Below, in pieces: positions 55,589 through 63,924 of a stretch of 64,000 bases of DNA. Both the position numbers and the translations under genes were made by a program. Position 1 is the first letter of the stretch; every line of letters starts with the position of its first letter. The notes beneath the pieces were generated by a model. It did no database searches, had not been told where the DNA came from, and saw only the letters and a list, made by a program, of their open reading frames with translations. The DNA comes from Blastococcus sp. VKM Ac-2987 (GTDB taxonomy: Bacteria; Actinomycetota; Actinomycetes; Mycobacteriales; Geodermatophilaceae): positions 23,954 to 87,953 of the forward strand of contig NZ_JAPVBG010000005.1 of NCBI RefSeq assembly GCF_026967805.1, given 5' to 3'.

Positions 55589-56446
55589 ATGTCGTCGCCC
55601 CGTCCCGAGTCCCAGCCCGCCCAGCAGCAGAGCGTTCCCGGCACCCTCGGGGCGATGGACCCCAAGCCGGACCACGGCGAGGAGAGCTACACCGGCTCCG
55701 GCCGGCTCGCCGGCAAGGCCGCCGTCATCACCGGCGGCGACAGCGGCATCGGCCGCGCGGTCGCCATCGCCTTCGCCCGCGAGGGCGCCGACGTCCTCAT
55801 CTCCTACCTGAACGAGCACGAGGACGCCCAGGACACCGCCAGGTACGTCGAGGACGCCGGCCGGAAGTGCGTCCTCGTCCCCGGTGACCTCTCCGACCGC
55901 GCGCACGCCAAGACGGTCATCCCCAAGGCCGTCGAGGAGTTCGGCCGGGTCGACGTCCTGGTCAACAACGCCGCCTTCCAGATGAGCCACGACTCGCTGG
56001 ACGAGATCTCCGACGAGGAGTGGGACCACACCCTCGCCACGAACCTCTCCGCCATGTTCACGCTGTGCAAGGACGCGCTGCCGCACATGCAGCCGGGCGC
56101 CTCGATCATCAACTCCTCGTCGGTGAACTCCGACAACCCCAGCCCCAACCTCATCGCCTACGCGATGACCAAGGCCGGCATCGCCAACTTCACCGCCTCG
56201 CTCGCCCAGATGCTGGCCGAGAAGGGCATCCGGGCCAACAGCGTCGCCCCCGGCCCGGTGTGGACGCCGCTGATCCCCGCGACCATGCCCGAGGAGAAGG
56301 TCGAGAGCTTCGGTCAGCAGGTGCCGATGGGCCGGCCCGCGCAGCCGGCCGAACTGGCGCCGGTCTACGTGCTGCTGGCCAGCGACGAGTCGTCCTACGT
56401 CTCCGGCGCCCGCATCGCCGTCACCGGCGGCAAGCCCATCCTCTGA
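55589..56446 (+). CDS. General-stress-type SDR oxidoreductase (YdaD/GSP39-like)
   Basis: 285 residues. The N-terminal extension SQPAQQQSVPGTLGAMDPKPDHGEESY is typical of the GSP39/YdaD group. It is followed by TGGDSGIGRA, NNAA, a catalytic Ser in NSSSVNS and YAMTK (Tyr/Lys). GGAGGAG lies 4 nt before ATG 55589. A SigB/SigF-like promoter upstream supports general-stress expression. Substrate unknown. Confidence 0.9.
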   Translation: MSSPRPESQPAQQQSVPGTLGAMDPKPDHGEESYTGSGRLAGKAAVITGGDSGIGRAVAIAFAREGADVLISYLNEHEDAQDTARYVEDAGRKCVLVPGDLSDRAHAKTVIPKAVEEFGRVDVLVNNAAFQMSHDSLDEISDEEWDHTLATNLSAMFTLCKDALPHMQPGASIINSSSVNSDNPSPNLIAYAMTKAGIANFTASLAQMLAEKGIRANSVAPGPVWTPLIPATMPEEKVESFGQQVPMGRPAQPAELAPVYVLLASDESSYVSGARIAVTGGKPIL

Positions 56447-56458
56447 CGCGCCCACTGT

Positions 56459-56540
56459 TGATCAGGTGACCTGGTCGTTCCGGGTCCTGGCTCACCACCG
56501 GTGCTGAGCCAGGACCACCGGTGATCAGGTCACCTGATCA
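56459..56540. terminator. Nested palindrome overlapping the mmuM 3' end
   Basis: Outer stem TGATCAGGTGACCTG (56459-56473) with its complement 56526-56540. The inner 12-bp stem GGTCCTGGCTCA (56483-56494) pairs with 56505-56516. The right arm alone is also a hairpin (TGATCAGG-TCA-CCTGATCA). It sits between convergent genes and covers the last codons of mmuM, so it is a likely bidirectional terminator. Confidence 0.6.
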
Positions 56541-57448
56541 TCTTTGGCGGCGGCGGCGGCGGCGGCGGCGACGGCGGCGATGTCGGCGGGGCGGACCCGG
56601 CAGCAGCCGCCGACCAGCCGGGCGCCCGCCCCGATCCAGCCGGTGACGGCGTCCGGGGCGACGCCGGGGGTACCGGCCCAGCGGCGGGCGGCCGCGTCCC
56701 ACACCTCGCCGCTGTTCGGGTAGACCACGATCGGCTTCCCGGCCGCGGCCGCCGCGGCGATCGTGGGGCCGATCGCGGCGGGCGCGGTGCAGTTGACGCC
56801 CACCGCGACCACCTCGGGCACGCCGGCCACCATGGCGTACACGTCGGCCGCCCGTTCACCCCGGCGCGTGCGGGGCACCCCCGCCTCGTCCAGGACGGTG
56901 GTCAGGGACAGCCAGACGGGCACACCGAGGGAGACGGCCTCGGCGACCAGCGCGCCGGCCTCGGCGGCCGCGGGCACGGTCTCGCAGGCCAGCACGTCCG
57001 CGCCCGCCTGCGCCAGCAGCTCCATCCGCGGCCGGTGGAAGGCGCGCAGCGCGGCAAGGCCCACCTCCGCCACGTAGCCGCCGGTGTACTCCGAGCCGTC
57101 GGCCAGCATCGCGCCGTACGGGCCGACGGAGCCGGCGACCCAGCCGTCCCCCTGCCCCTCGCGGGCCAGGAGCACCGAGCGCTCGATCAGCGCCTGCGCC
57201 TCGCGCCGGGTCAGCCCGGCCCCCGCGAACCCCTCGAGGGTGGCCTGGTAGCTGGCGGTCGTCGCCACCTGGGCGCCCGCGGCGGCGAAGGCGGCGTGCG
57301 CCGCCACGATCGCCGCGGGGTCGTCGCGCAGCAGCCGCGCCGACCAGAGCGCCGAGGAGACGTCGGCGCCCCGCGACTCGAGCTCGGTGGACAACCCGCC
57401 GTCGAGCACGACGGTTCCGGCGGCGAGGGCGGCGGCGAGATCAGGCAT
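56525..57448 (-). CDS. mmuM: Homocysteine S-methyltransferase
   Basis: Transfers a methyl group from S-methylmethionine or AdoMet to homocysteine; 307 residues. Zinc ligands are seen as GVNC and the CC pair in [31 protein letters not shown] is the family start. ATG 57448 is chosen over ATG 57457: AGGAGG ends 9 nt before the former but directly abuts the latter. The C-terminus carries a poly-Ala run from a GCC tract. Its start codon overlaps the yidD ATG on the other strand. Confidence 0.92.
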   Translation of the reverse strand: MPDLAAALAAGTVVLDGGLSTELESRGADVSSALWSARLLRDDPAAIVAAHAAFAAAGAQVATTASYQATLEGFAGAGLTRREAQALIERSVLLAREGQGDGWVAGSVGPYGAMLADGSEYTGGYVAEVGLAALRAFHRPRMELLAQAGADVLACETVPAAAEAGALVAEAVSLGVPVWLSLTTVLDEAGVPRTRRGERAADVYAMVAGVPEVVAVGVNCTAPAAIGPTIAAAAAAGKPIVVYPNSGEVWDAAARRWAGTPGVAPDAVTGWIGAGARLVGGCCRVRPADIAAVAAAAAAAAKDDQVT

Positions 57449-57974
57449 GGCTGCCATCCTCCTGCGGTACCTCCCTGCCGTGGTGTTCATCTGGAGCAGT
57501 GGCTGGGGTCCGCGACGACGGCGGCGTGGTCCGCGCTACGGCGGTGGCTACCGTGGGCACTACGCGGGCCACTACGGCCGCGGGTACGGCGGGTACGGCC
57601 CGCCCCGCGGGTACGGGCGGCGGAACGACTCCTGCCTGCGCGACCTGCTGTTCCTCAACACCGGCTGCTGCCTGGCCAACGCCGTCGGGTGCGGCCTGGA
57701 GCTGATGCTCGTCGCCCCGCGGTCGCTTCCGGCGATCCGGGCCGGCCAGGAGGGCACCGGCGCGGCGGCCCGCCTGGTCGCCGCCGTCCGCTTCTACCAG
57801 CGCGAGATCAGCCCGAAGCGCCGGCCGTGCTGCGCGTTCACCCCGACGTGCTCGGCCTACGCGATCGAGGCGCTGGAGACCCACGGCGCGCTCCGCGGTT
57901 CCTGGCTCACGCTGCGCCGGCTGGTCCGCTGCCGTCCGGGAGCCGCCGGCGGCGCCGACCCGGTCCCCGCCTGA
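57447..57974 (+). CDS. yidD: YidD-like membrane-insertion factor with Gly/Tyr/Arg-rich N-terminus
   Basis: 175 residues from ATG 57447. The C-terminal about 60 residues are Yid[30 protein letters not shown] followed by [14 protein letters not shown]. The preceding part has a low-complexity [21 protein letters not shown] stretch and a Cys-rich segment ([22 protein letters not shown]), making it longer than classical YidD (about 85). The start is uncertain: GTG 57480 or 57483 would avoid overlap with the divergent mmuM. YidD aids Sec/YidC insertion at the membrane. Confidence 0.8.
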   Translation: MAAILLRYLPAVVFIWSSGWGPRRRRRGPRYGGGYRGHYAGHYGRGYGGYGPPRGYGRRNDSCLRDLLFLNTGCCLANAVGCGLELMLVAPRSLPAIRAGQEGTGAAARLVAAVRFYQREISPKRRPCCAFTPTCSAYAIEALETHGALRGSWLTLRRLVRCRPGAAGGADPVPA

Positions 57975-58017
57975 CGCGGGCTCGGAAAGCCTGCTGCGCC
58001 GTGCGGGGCAGGCCGCC

Positions 58018-58023
58018 TACCGT
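58018..58023 (+). promoter_or_regulatory. -10 element (TACCGT) for the phosphotransferase gene
   Basis: TACCGT fits TANNNT and ends 6 nt before GTG 58030. No Shine-Dalgarno sequence; probable leaderless transcript. Confidence 0.42.
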
Positions 58024-58029
58024 GCGTCC

Positions 58030-59052
58030 GTGATTCCCGGGTCCGAGGCCACGGCCGGCGTCGCGACCTGGCAGGACCCCGGCTGGCGGAGCGCCTCCCT
58101 CGACTGGGCCGTCGAGCAGCTGGCCCGCACCGGCCGGCAGCTCGACGGTCCGCCCGAGCAGCCGCACGTCCGGGCCTGGTCGACGGCGTTCCGGCTGCCG
58201 CTGCGCGGCGGGGGCGCCGTCTGGCTCAAGTCGGTGGGCCCGGGCTCGGCGCACGAACCCCCGCTGGCCGAGGCTCTCGGTCGGTGGGTGCCCGGGCACG
58301 TCCTGGTCCCGCTCGCGGTGCACCCGCAGCGCCGGCTGCTGCTCCTGCCCGACGGTGGGCGCACGTTGCGGGCGGCCGGGTCGGCCGACCTGGCCGCCTG
58401 GGAGGCGATGGTCCGCGCGCACGCGCGGCTGCAGCTGGCCCTGGTCCCGCACGCCGGTGCGCTGCTGGAGCTCGGCGTGCCCGACCACCGGCCGGGGCGG
58501 CTGCCCGGACTGGTCGCCGACCTGCTCGGCGACGACGGGTTGCAGCGCCCCGGCCGCCCCGGCGGGCTGGCGCAGGCTGACCGCGACCGGGTCCTCGCCG
58601 ACCTCCCCGGGTACGCGCGGGCGTGCCGTGCGCTGGCCGCCGGCCCGGTCCCGCCCACGCTGCAGCACGACGACCTGCACGACGCCAACGTGTTCGTCGA
58701 CGACGGGCACCACCGGTTCTTCGACTGGGGTGACGCCTCGGTGTCGCACCCGTTCCTGACCCTGGTGGTGGCGCTGCGGTTCGCCGCCCACGTGCTCGGC
58801 CTGGCGAACGGCGACCCCGGCCTGCTCCGCCTCCGCGACGCCTACCTCGGGGAGTGGCGGGACCTCGGCCCGTCCGGCGAGCTCCGGGAGCTGTGCGCCC
58901 TGGCCCTGCGGATCGGCCCGCTGCAGCGGGCGCTGACCTGGCGCCGGATCCTGCGCGGCGTGCACGAGGCCGAGCGCGCCGAGTGGGACGGGCAGGTGCC
59001 CGGCTGGACCGCCGAGCACCTGGCCCCGGGCCCGCTGGCGGCCGGCGCCTGA
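58030..59052 (+). CDS. Aminoglycoside-phosphotransferase-family (APH-like) kinase
   Basis: 340 residues, cytoplasmic. The catalytic loop QHDDLHDANVF (Asp about 218) and the metal-binding FFDWGDASVSHP (about 237) are those of the APH/choline-kinase superfamily. The N-lobe is less conserved. The real substrate is unlikely to be an antibiotic by default; sugars or other alcohols are possible. The arfB gene follows in a separate frame 23 bp on. Confidence 0.8.
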   Translation: MIPGSEATAGVATWQDPGWRSASLDWAVEQLARTGRQLDGPPEQPHVRAWSTAFRLPLRGGGAVWLKSVGPGSAHEPPLAEALGRWVPGHVLVPLAVHPQRRLLLLPDGGRTLRAAGSADLAAWEAMVRAHARLQLALVPHAGALLELGVPDHRPGRLPGLVADLLGDDGLQRPGRPGGLAQADRDRVLADLPGYARACRALAAGPVPPTLQHDDLHDANVFVDDGHHRFFDWGDASVSHPFLTLVVALRFAAHVLGLANGDPGLLRLRDAYLGEWRDLGPSGELRELCALALRIGPLQRALTWRRILRGVHEAERAEWDGQVPGWTAEHLAPGPLAAGA

Positions 59053-59063
59053 ACCGCGTCGGC

Positions 59064-59069
59064 CACACT
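59064..59069 (+). promoter_or_regulatory. -10-like hexamer (CACACT) for arfB
   Basis: CACACT ends 6 nt before GTG 59076, one base off TANNNT. Same arrangement as other leaderless starts here. Confidence 0.28.
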
Positions 59070-59075
59070 GTCCCG

Positions 59076-59516
59076 GTGCCCGCAACCGACGACGCCTCCG
59101 GTGACCTGCCGGTCACCGGGTCCCTCGTCGTGCCCGCGGCCGCCCTGTCGTGGCGGTTCTCCCGCAGCTCCGGGCCGGGTGGGCAGGGCGTGAACACCGC
59201 TGACTCCCGGGTGGAGCTGTCGGTGTCGCCGCTGGACCTCCCGGGCCTCGGCGACCCGCAGCGTGCCCGGCTCGCGGCGCGGCTCGGCGAGCGGCTGGTC
59301 GACGGCGTGCTGACCGTCGTCGCGAGCGAGCACCGGCAGCAGCTGCGCAACCGGCAGGCCGCGCGCGAGCGGCTGGCGGCCGTCCTCCGTGCCGCGCTCG
59401 CCCCGCCGGCGCCGGCCCGCCGGCGCACCAAGCCGACCCGGGGCTCGAAGGAGCGCCGGATCGAGGCGAAGAAGCAGCGCGGCCAGCTGAAGAAGCAGCG
59501 CCGCAGCTGGGACTGA
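59076..59516 (+). CDS. arfB: Peptidyl-tRNA hydrolase ArfB (GGQ ribosome rescue)
   Basis: 146 residues. It has the release-factor motif SSGPGGQGVNTADSRVEL with GGQ at residues 35-37, then a basic C-terminal tail (RRRTKPTRGSKERRIEAKKQ) that enters the empty mRNA channel. It releases peptides from stalled ribosomes. GTG 59076 fits the hexamer 6 nt upstream. Family length about 140. Confidence 0.93.
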   Translation: MPATDDASGDLPVTGSLVVPAAALSWRFSRSSGPGGQGVNTADSRVELSVSPLDLPGLGDPQRARLAARLGERLVDGVLTVVASEHRQQLRNRQAARERLAAVLRAALAPPAPARRRTKPTRGSKERRIEAKKQRGQLKKQRRSWD

Positions 59517-59517
59517 C

Positions 59518-59547
59518 GGCGGGACGCCCCCGCGAGGACGTCCCGCC
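59518..59547. terminator. Bidirectional hairpin terminator
   Basis: GGCGGGACG (59518-59526) pairs with CGTCCCGCC (59539-59547) between the convergent arfB and DUF1905 genes. Confidence 0.55.
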
Positions 59548-59552
59548 CCCGC

Positions 59553-59834
59553 TCAGCTCAGCCGCTGCTCCAGGTGCACGGTGACCTCCTCGCCCGCGCG
59601 GCTCTTGCCGATCGCCGAGCAGATCGCCGCGCGCAGCGGCAGCCAGTGCGGGCCGATGCCCGACGGCATGAGGGTGGCGGCGAAGGCGTGCCCGTCGGCC
59701 GTGCCGGTCACCTTCACCGCCCGGCGGGTGCCAAGCAGCTCGGCGGAGCCGGGCACGACCAGGTAGGTGGGGAACGCGCCGTCCTTCTCGATGGGCGCGG
59801 TGAAGGTGACGTCGAGGTCGGTGGGGGAGCTCAT
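59553..59834 (-). CDS. DUF1905 protein
   Basis: 93 residues, small beta-barrel family. Conserved pieces: [48 protein letters not shown] and [19 protein letters not shown] 59834 overlaps the stop of the ECF42 sigma gene by 4 bp, so it belongs to that operon. Biochemical function unknown; often found with YdeI/OmpD-associated domains. Confidence 0.85.
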   Translation of the reverse strand: MSSPTDLDVTFTAPIEKDGAFPTYLVVPGSAELLGTRRAVKVTGTADGHAFAATLMPSGIGPHWLPLRAAICSAIGKSRAGEEVTVHLEQRLS

Positions 59835-61069
59835 GCCTCCTCCGACTGCCGCGACGCCGGCAACTCATCGCAACGCCGCCGCAGGAACGCGCGCTCGCGG
59901 TCGTTGCCGGCCAGCGCCAACGCCGCCCGGTAGGCCTCGAGCGCCTCGGCCGGGCGGCCCAGCCGGCGCAGCAGGTCGGCGCGCACGGCCGGCAGCAGGT
60001 GGTGGCGGGGCAGGTCCAGCCCCTCGACGAGCGCGAGGCCGGCGGCCGGTCCGGCCACCTCGGCGACGGCGACGGCGCGGTGCAGGGCGACCACCGGGCT
60101 CGGCGCCAGGGCCATCAGCTGGTCGTAGAGCGCCACCACCTGCGCCCAGTCGGTGCCGGCGGCATCGACGGCGTCGGCGTGCACCGCCGCGATCGCCGCC
60201 TGCACCTGGTAGGGCCCGGGCCGGTTGCGCCGCAGGCACCCGCGCACCAGGTCGTGGCCCTCCGCGATCAGCCGCCCGTCCCAGCGCGACCGGTCCTGCT
60301 CGGCCAGCAGCACCAGGGCGCCGTCGGCGGACGTCCGCGCCGGCCGCCGGGCCTCGGTGAGGAGCATCAGCGCCAGGAGCCCGGCCACCTCCGGCTCGTC
60401 GGGCATCAGCTCGGCGATCAGCCGGCCCAGCCTGATGGCCTCGGCGCAGAGATCCTCGCGCACCAGGCGGTCCCCGGACGAGGCGGCGTGGCCCTCCGAG
60501 AACACCAGGTAGACGACGGCGAGCACGGCCGGCAGCCGGTCCGGGAGCTCGGCGTCCGCCGGGACCCGGTAGGGGATGCGCGCGTCGCGGATCTTGGCCT
60601 TCGCGCGGACCAGGCGCTGGGCCATCGTGGGCTCGGGCACCAGGAACGCCGCCGCGATCTCGGCGGTGGTGAGGCCGCCGAGCAGCCGCAGGGTGAGCGC
60701 GACCCGGGCGGGCGCGGCCAGCGCGGGGTGGCAGCAGGTGAAGACGAGCCGTAGCCGGTCGTCGTGCACGGGTCCCTCCTCGACGTGCTCCGGGGCGCTG
60801 ACGAGCAGCGCGGCCTGCGCGTGCCGGTCGGTCCGGACGGACTCCCGCCGCCAGCGGTCGATCGCCCGGTTGCGGGCGGTCGTCACGATCCAGCCGGCCG
60901 GGCTGGGCGGGACGCCGTCGACCGGCCACCGCCGGAGGGCCGTGAGGAAGGCGTCCTGGACCGCCTCCTCGGCGGCGTCGACGTCGCCGAGGAGGCGGAT
61001 CAGGACGGCGACCGCCCGTCCGTGGTGCTCGCGGAAGACCCGCTCGACCTCGGCGGTGGCGTCGGACAC
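59831..61069 (-). CDS. ECF42-group RNA polymerase sigma factor with C-terminal domain
   Basis: 412 residues. Sigma2 about 5-75 ([30 protein letters not shown] and [16 protein letters not shown]). Sigma4 about 110-170 ([33 protein letters not shown]). A long C-terminal helical TPR-like domain is about 190-412 ([23 protein letters not shown]). This domain layout, with a DGPF gene directly upstream, defines ECF42. GTG 61069. There is no anti-sigma gene; the C-terminal domain is thought to regulate. It probably transcribes its own operon. Confidence 0.92.
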   Translation of the reverse strand: MSDATAEVERVFREHHGRAVAVLIRLLGDVDAAEEAVQDAFLTALRRWPVDGVPPSPAGWIVTTARNRAIDRWRRESVRTDRHAQAALLVSAPEHVEEGPVHDDRLRLVFTCCHPALAAPARVALTLRLLGGLTTAEIAAAFLVPEPTMAQRLVRAKAKIRDARIPYRVPADAELPDRLPAVLAVVYLVFSEGHAASSGDRLVREDLCAEAIRLGRLIAELMPDEPEVAGLLALMLLTEARRPARTSADGALVLLAEQDRSRWDGRLIAEGHDLVRGCLRRNRPGPYQVQAAIAAVHADAVDAAGTDWAQVVALYDQLMALAPSPVVALHRAVAVAEVAGPAAGLALVEGLDLPRHHLLPAVRADLLRRLGRPAEALEAYRAALALAGNDRERAFLRRRCDELPASRQSEEA

Positions 61070-61088
61070 GGGGGCAGCGGGTCCGGAG

Positions 61089-61439
61089 TCAGAAGGCCTG
61101 GGCGACGGGCCGGACCTCGACCGGCAGGCCACCGAGCGCGCGGGCGAGCTTGCCGGCCCAGACCAGGGCCTGGTCCAGGTCGTCGACCTCGATGAGGTCG
61201 AACCCGCCGACGAACTCCCTGGCCTCGGCGTAGGGGCCGTCGGTGACCAGCACGTCGCCGCCCTCGGCGCGGACGACGGTCGATGAGTCCGGCTGGTGCA
61301 GCGCGGCGGCGAAGACCCACACACCCGCCGCCTGCATCTCCTCGTTGAGCGCGGCGAGATCCTTCATCACCGGCTCCAGGTCCTCCGGCGAGGGGACCTC
61401 TCCGACCGGCTGGACGATGTTGAGCAGGTACTGGGCCAT
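61089..61439 (-). CDS. DGPF/YCII-like protein (ECF42 partner)
   Basis: 116 residues. YCII fold with the DGPF-type motif [20 protein letters not shown] and a C-terminal [14 protein letters not shown] 61439 with AGGAGG 4-9 nt upstream. Such proteins are the main targets and neighbours of ECF42 sigma factors. It heads the operon DGPF-sigma-DUF1905. Possibly an enzyme or effector of the stress signal; the role is not settled. Confidence 0.9.
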   Translation of the reverse strand: MAQYLLNIVQPVGEVPSPEDLEPVMKDLAALNEEMQAAGVWVFAAALHQPDSSTVVRAEGGDVLVTDGPYAEAREFVGGFDLIEVDDLDQALVWAGKLARALGGLPVEVRPVAQAF

Positions 61440-61488
61440 GGTTCCTCCTGGGGTCGGGCGCCGGCCGCGTGCCGGTCGCTCACCCCCT

Positions 61489-61516
61489 GTACGAGCGGGG
61501 ACCGGCCGGATCGACA
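61489..61516 (-). promoter_or_regulatory. ECF42-type promoter for the DGPF-sigma operon
   Basis: On the minus strand TGTCGA (61516-61511), 17 nt, then CGTAC (61493-61489). This corresponds to the ECF42 -35 TGTCGA and -10 CGA/CGT elements as I recall them from Streptomyces. It lies about 50 nt before ATG 61439. Confidence 0.5.
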
Positions 61517-61598
61517 CCTCCGCGCTCGACTTTTCCAGCACGTCCACGGGCCGCGCCAGCACCTCCGGAGCGGCCCGGGCGAAGCGGCCGCGTGCTCC

Positions 61599-62498
61599 TC
61601 AGCCGGCGAGGACGGCGGCCATCACCCGCCGCGCCCGCCGCCCCTCGGGCACCGGCAGCAGCGCGTGCACGTGGACCAGACCCTCCTCCTCGTGGTGATC
61701 GACCTGGACGCCGGCCGCGCGGGCGCGGTCGACCAGCAACCGGGTGTCCGGGCTGGTGATGTCCCGGGTGCCGCTGAAGACGGTCAGGGGACCGAGCCCG
61801 GCCAGCTCCCCGAACAGCGGGCTCACCAGCGGATCGGTCAGCGGGAGCGTGCCCCGCCAGAGCTCGATCGCCGCCCGGGTGCCGGGGCGGGCCAGCCAGG
61901 GGTCCTGCGGCTCCACCAGGTCGATCTCCGGGTTGGCCAGGGTCAGGTCCAGCGCCGGCGAGACGAGCACCGTCCGGTGCAGCGGCGGCACGCCCCGGTC
62001 GAGGAGGAGCTGGGCGGCGGACAGCGCGATCTGGCCGCCGGCCGAGTCGCCCATCACGGTGACCCGCCCGGCGCCGTGCCGGTCGACCAGCGCGCCGATC
62101 AGGTCCGCGACGGGCGGCACCACGGTCGCCGCCGTGCCCACCGGCGCGAGGGGGTGGACCGGCACGGTGATCGCGGTGCCGCTGCGGGCGGCGAGCCGGG
62201 CGACCAGGCGCCAGTGCAGGGGGTGGATCTGGTTCACCCAGGCACCACCGTGCACGTACACGGCGGCACGGTCCGGCGTCCGGCCGCGGGGGAGGACGCG
62301 GTAGACCGGCCAGCCGGTCGTGTGGTGGACGTCCACCACGACCTCCACCGGGCCGAGTCCGCGCGGTGGCCCGTACCGCACCGGGCGCAGCAGGCGCTCC
62401 TGCACGCCCCGCAGCATCAGCTCGGGGCGCTCGAACTCCCGCCGGAAGCGGAGCAGGCGCATCAGCGGGGGGAGCAGGCGGGCGGCAGGGCTGGGCAC
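61599..62498 (-). CDS. Alpha/beta-hydrolase (HSL-family esterase)
   Basis: 299 residues. It has the oxyanion motif HGGAW, the nucleophile elbow GDSAGG (Ser about 151), an Asp in FSGTRDITSPD and a His in EEEGLVHVHAL, as in hormone-sensitive-lipase esterases. GTG 62498 with GGAGG upstream. Probably cytoplasmic; substrate unknown. Confidence 0.87.
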   Translation of the reverse strand: MPSPAARLLPPLMRLLRFRREFERPELMLRGVQERLLRPVRYGPPRGLGPVEVVVDVHHTTGWPVYRVLPRGRTPDRAAVYVHGGAWVNQIHPLHWRLVARLAARSGTAITVPVHPLAPVGTAATVVPPVADLIGALVDRHGAGRVTVMGDSAGGQIALSAAQLLLDRGVPPLHRTVLVSPALDLTLANPEIDLVEPQDPWLARPGTRAAIELWRGTLPLTDPLVSPLFGELAGLGPLTVFSGTRDITSPDTRLLVDRARAAGVQVDHHEEEGLVHVHALLPVPEGRRARRVMAAVLAG

Positions 62499-62526
62499 GA
62501 GGCCTCCGGGATCGACAGGACGGCGG

Positions 62527-63189
62527 TCAGCTCAGGGAGAGCGGTTCGCGGACGAGCACCCACAGCGGCAGCTCGTCGTCGGTCGTGCGGGTCGTCTCCG
62601 CCACCTGGAAGCCGAACCCGCGGAGGAACCGCACGTTCGCCCAGCCGAAGACCGCCGCGGCGGCGGGGGTCTTCTCCGCGTCGCAGCGCACCAGCACCGG
62701 CGCGAGGACGGCGGCGGCCAGCCCCCTGCGGCGGGCCGACGGGCGCACCCCGAGGTGGCGCAGCCACCAGTGCGGCTGGCCGGGCCGGGCCGCGGTGAGG
62801 AAGGCGTCGGTCTCGGCCACCGCGCGGGCCCGCGGCCCGCTCAGGTAGGGCAGCTCCCGGGCGAGGGCGGCCCGGACGTCGTCGGCCAGCGGACGGGTGC
62901 CCTCGGCGCCGGCCGGCGGCTCCCAGACGGCGACGGCGTCGAGGGCCTCGGTCACCCAGGCCGTGCCGGTGGACACCCCGCGGTGGGCGGCGTCGAGCTC
63001 GTGCAGCCGGGTCAGCCGCTGCATCCGGCCGTCGTCGGGCAGGGCCCAGCGGACCCAGCGGGAGTCGGCCAGCGCGACGGTGAGCGTGGCGGCGATGGCG
63101 GGCACGTCCCGCTGCTCGGCGACGCGGACGTCGGGCCCGGGTTCGTCCGGGTCGTCGATCCGCCGGACGATCGGGCCGGGAGGGGTCAC
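62527..63189 (-). CDS. GNAT-family N-acetyltransferase
   Basis: 220 residues. The acetyl-CoA loop is clear in LRHLGVRPSARRRGLAAAVLAPVL (R-R-x-G-L-A). The C-terminus LRGFGFQVAETTRT is typical of the family's last strands. It lies 28 bp upstream of the esterase on the same strand and may be co-transcribed. Substrate unknown. Confidence 0.85.
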   Translation of the reverse strand: MTPPGPIVRRIDDPDEPGPDVRVAEQRDVPAIAATLTVALADSRWVRWALPDDGRMQRLTRLHELDAAHRGVSTGTAWVTEALDAVAVWEPPAGAEGTRPLADDVRAALARELPYLSGPRARAVAETDAFLTAARPGQPHWWLRHLGVRPSARRRGLAAAVLAPVLVRCDAEKTPAAAAVFGWANVRFLRGFGFQVAETTRTTDDELPLWVLVREPLSLS

Positions 63190-63213
63190 CCCCGAATTCG
63201 ACCACGCCCGACG

Positions 63214-63251
63214 ACGACGGGGGCCGCCCCGGGTGGGACGGCCCCCGTCGT
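63214..63251 (-). terminator. Hairpin after the membrane protein gene
   Basis: ACGACGGGGGCCG (63214-63226) pairs with CGGCCCCCGTCGT (63239-63251), downstream of the minus-strand gene ending at 63295. Confidence 0.6.
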
Positions 63252-63294
63252 GGTGGGCGTTGCGCCCCCTGCGCCGCGGCAGGGGGAGGCGTGC

Positions 63295-63921
63295 TCAGAC
63301 GGCGTCGAAGCCGGCGCGGTCGACCTTGCGGTGGTAGCGCTCGCCCAGCTTGCCGCCGAGGATCGCGCCGAGCAGCGTCAGCAGCAGCACGGCGACCAGG
63401 GCGATGATGCCGCCGGTCGTGGCGGTGCCCTCGTCGATCGGGATGCGCGGCAGGTTCAGCTGCTGGAGCACGTTGTACTCCGAGCCGAAGACCAGGCCGG
63501 CGATGGCGAGCGCCAGGACGACGAGCAGGCCGATGACCCACACGGCGATGCCCTGGCGGACGCCGTCGAAGCGCGCCATCCGGCCGGCGACGTAGCCCCC
63601 GGCCAGGTAGGCGAGGAACAGGACGACCAGCAGGACGATGCCGCCGACGATGCCGATCGTGCTCGCCTGCTCGGTGGCCTGGTCGACCGACGGGAGGCCC
63701 TCGGTGAACCCGATGGCGACGCCGGCGGCGCTGATCAGCGCGATCAGCAGGACTGCCAGCCCGTTGGCGGAGAGCCAGCCGAAGAACGCCGCGCCCCACT
63801 TGATGCCGCCGTAGCGGGAGTGCTGCGCGTCGACGGCGTCACGGCCGGCGCCGCGGGTGGAGTGCGCTCCGTCCGGGCGGATGCCGGTGTCGTCGCCGTG
63901 CGCGGAAGCGGGTGTGGACAT
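63295..63921 (-). CDS. Integral membrane protein (YrzE/TIGR04086-like)
   Basis: 208 residues, four to five hydrophobic spans starting about residue 42 (WGAAFFGWLSANGLAVLLIAL). Gly-rich spans (GGYVAGRMARFDGVRQGIAVW and GAILGGKLGERYHRKVDRAG) recall TIGR04086-type proteins. ATG 63921. The N-terminal 40 residues are polar. Function unknown. Its 5' side directly abuts the kgd-like fragment at the window edge. Confidence 0.75.
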   Translation of the reverse strand: MSTPASAHGDDTGIRPDGAHSTRGAGRDAVDAQHSRYGGIKWGAAFFGWLSANGLAVLLIALISAAGVAIGFTEGLPSVDQATEQASTIGIVGGIVLLVVLFLAYLAGGYVAGRMARFDGVRQGIAVWVIGLLVVLALAIAGLVFGSEYNVLQQLNLPRIPIDEGTATTGGIIALVAVLLLTLLGAILGGKLGERYHRKVDRAGFDAV

Positions 63922-63924
63922 GGG

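Noticed and set aside
62505..62515. TGTCGA near the esterase as a second ECF42 promoter
   Set aside because: It lies too close to the GTG at 62498 to leave room for a -10 element and transcription start.
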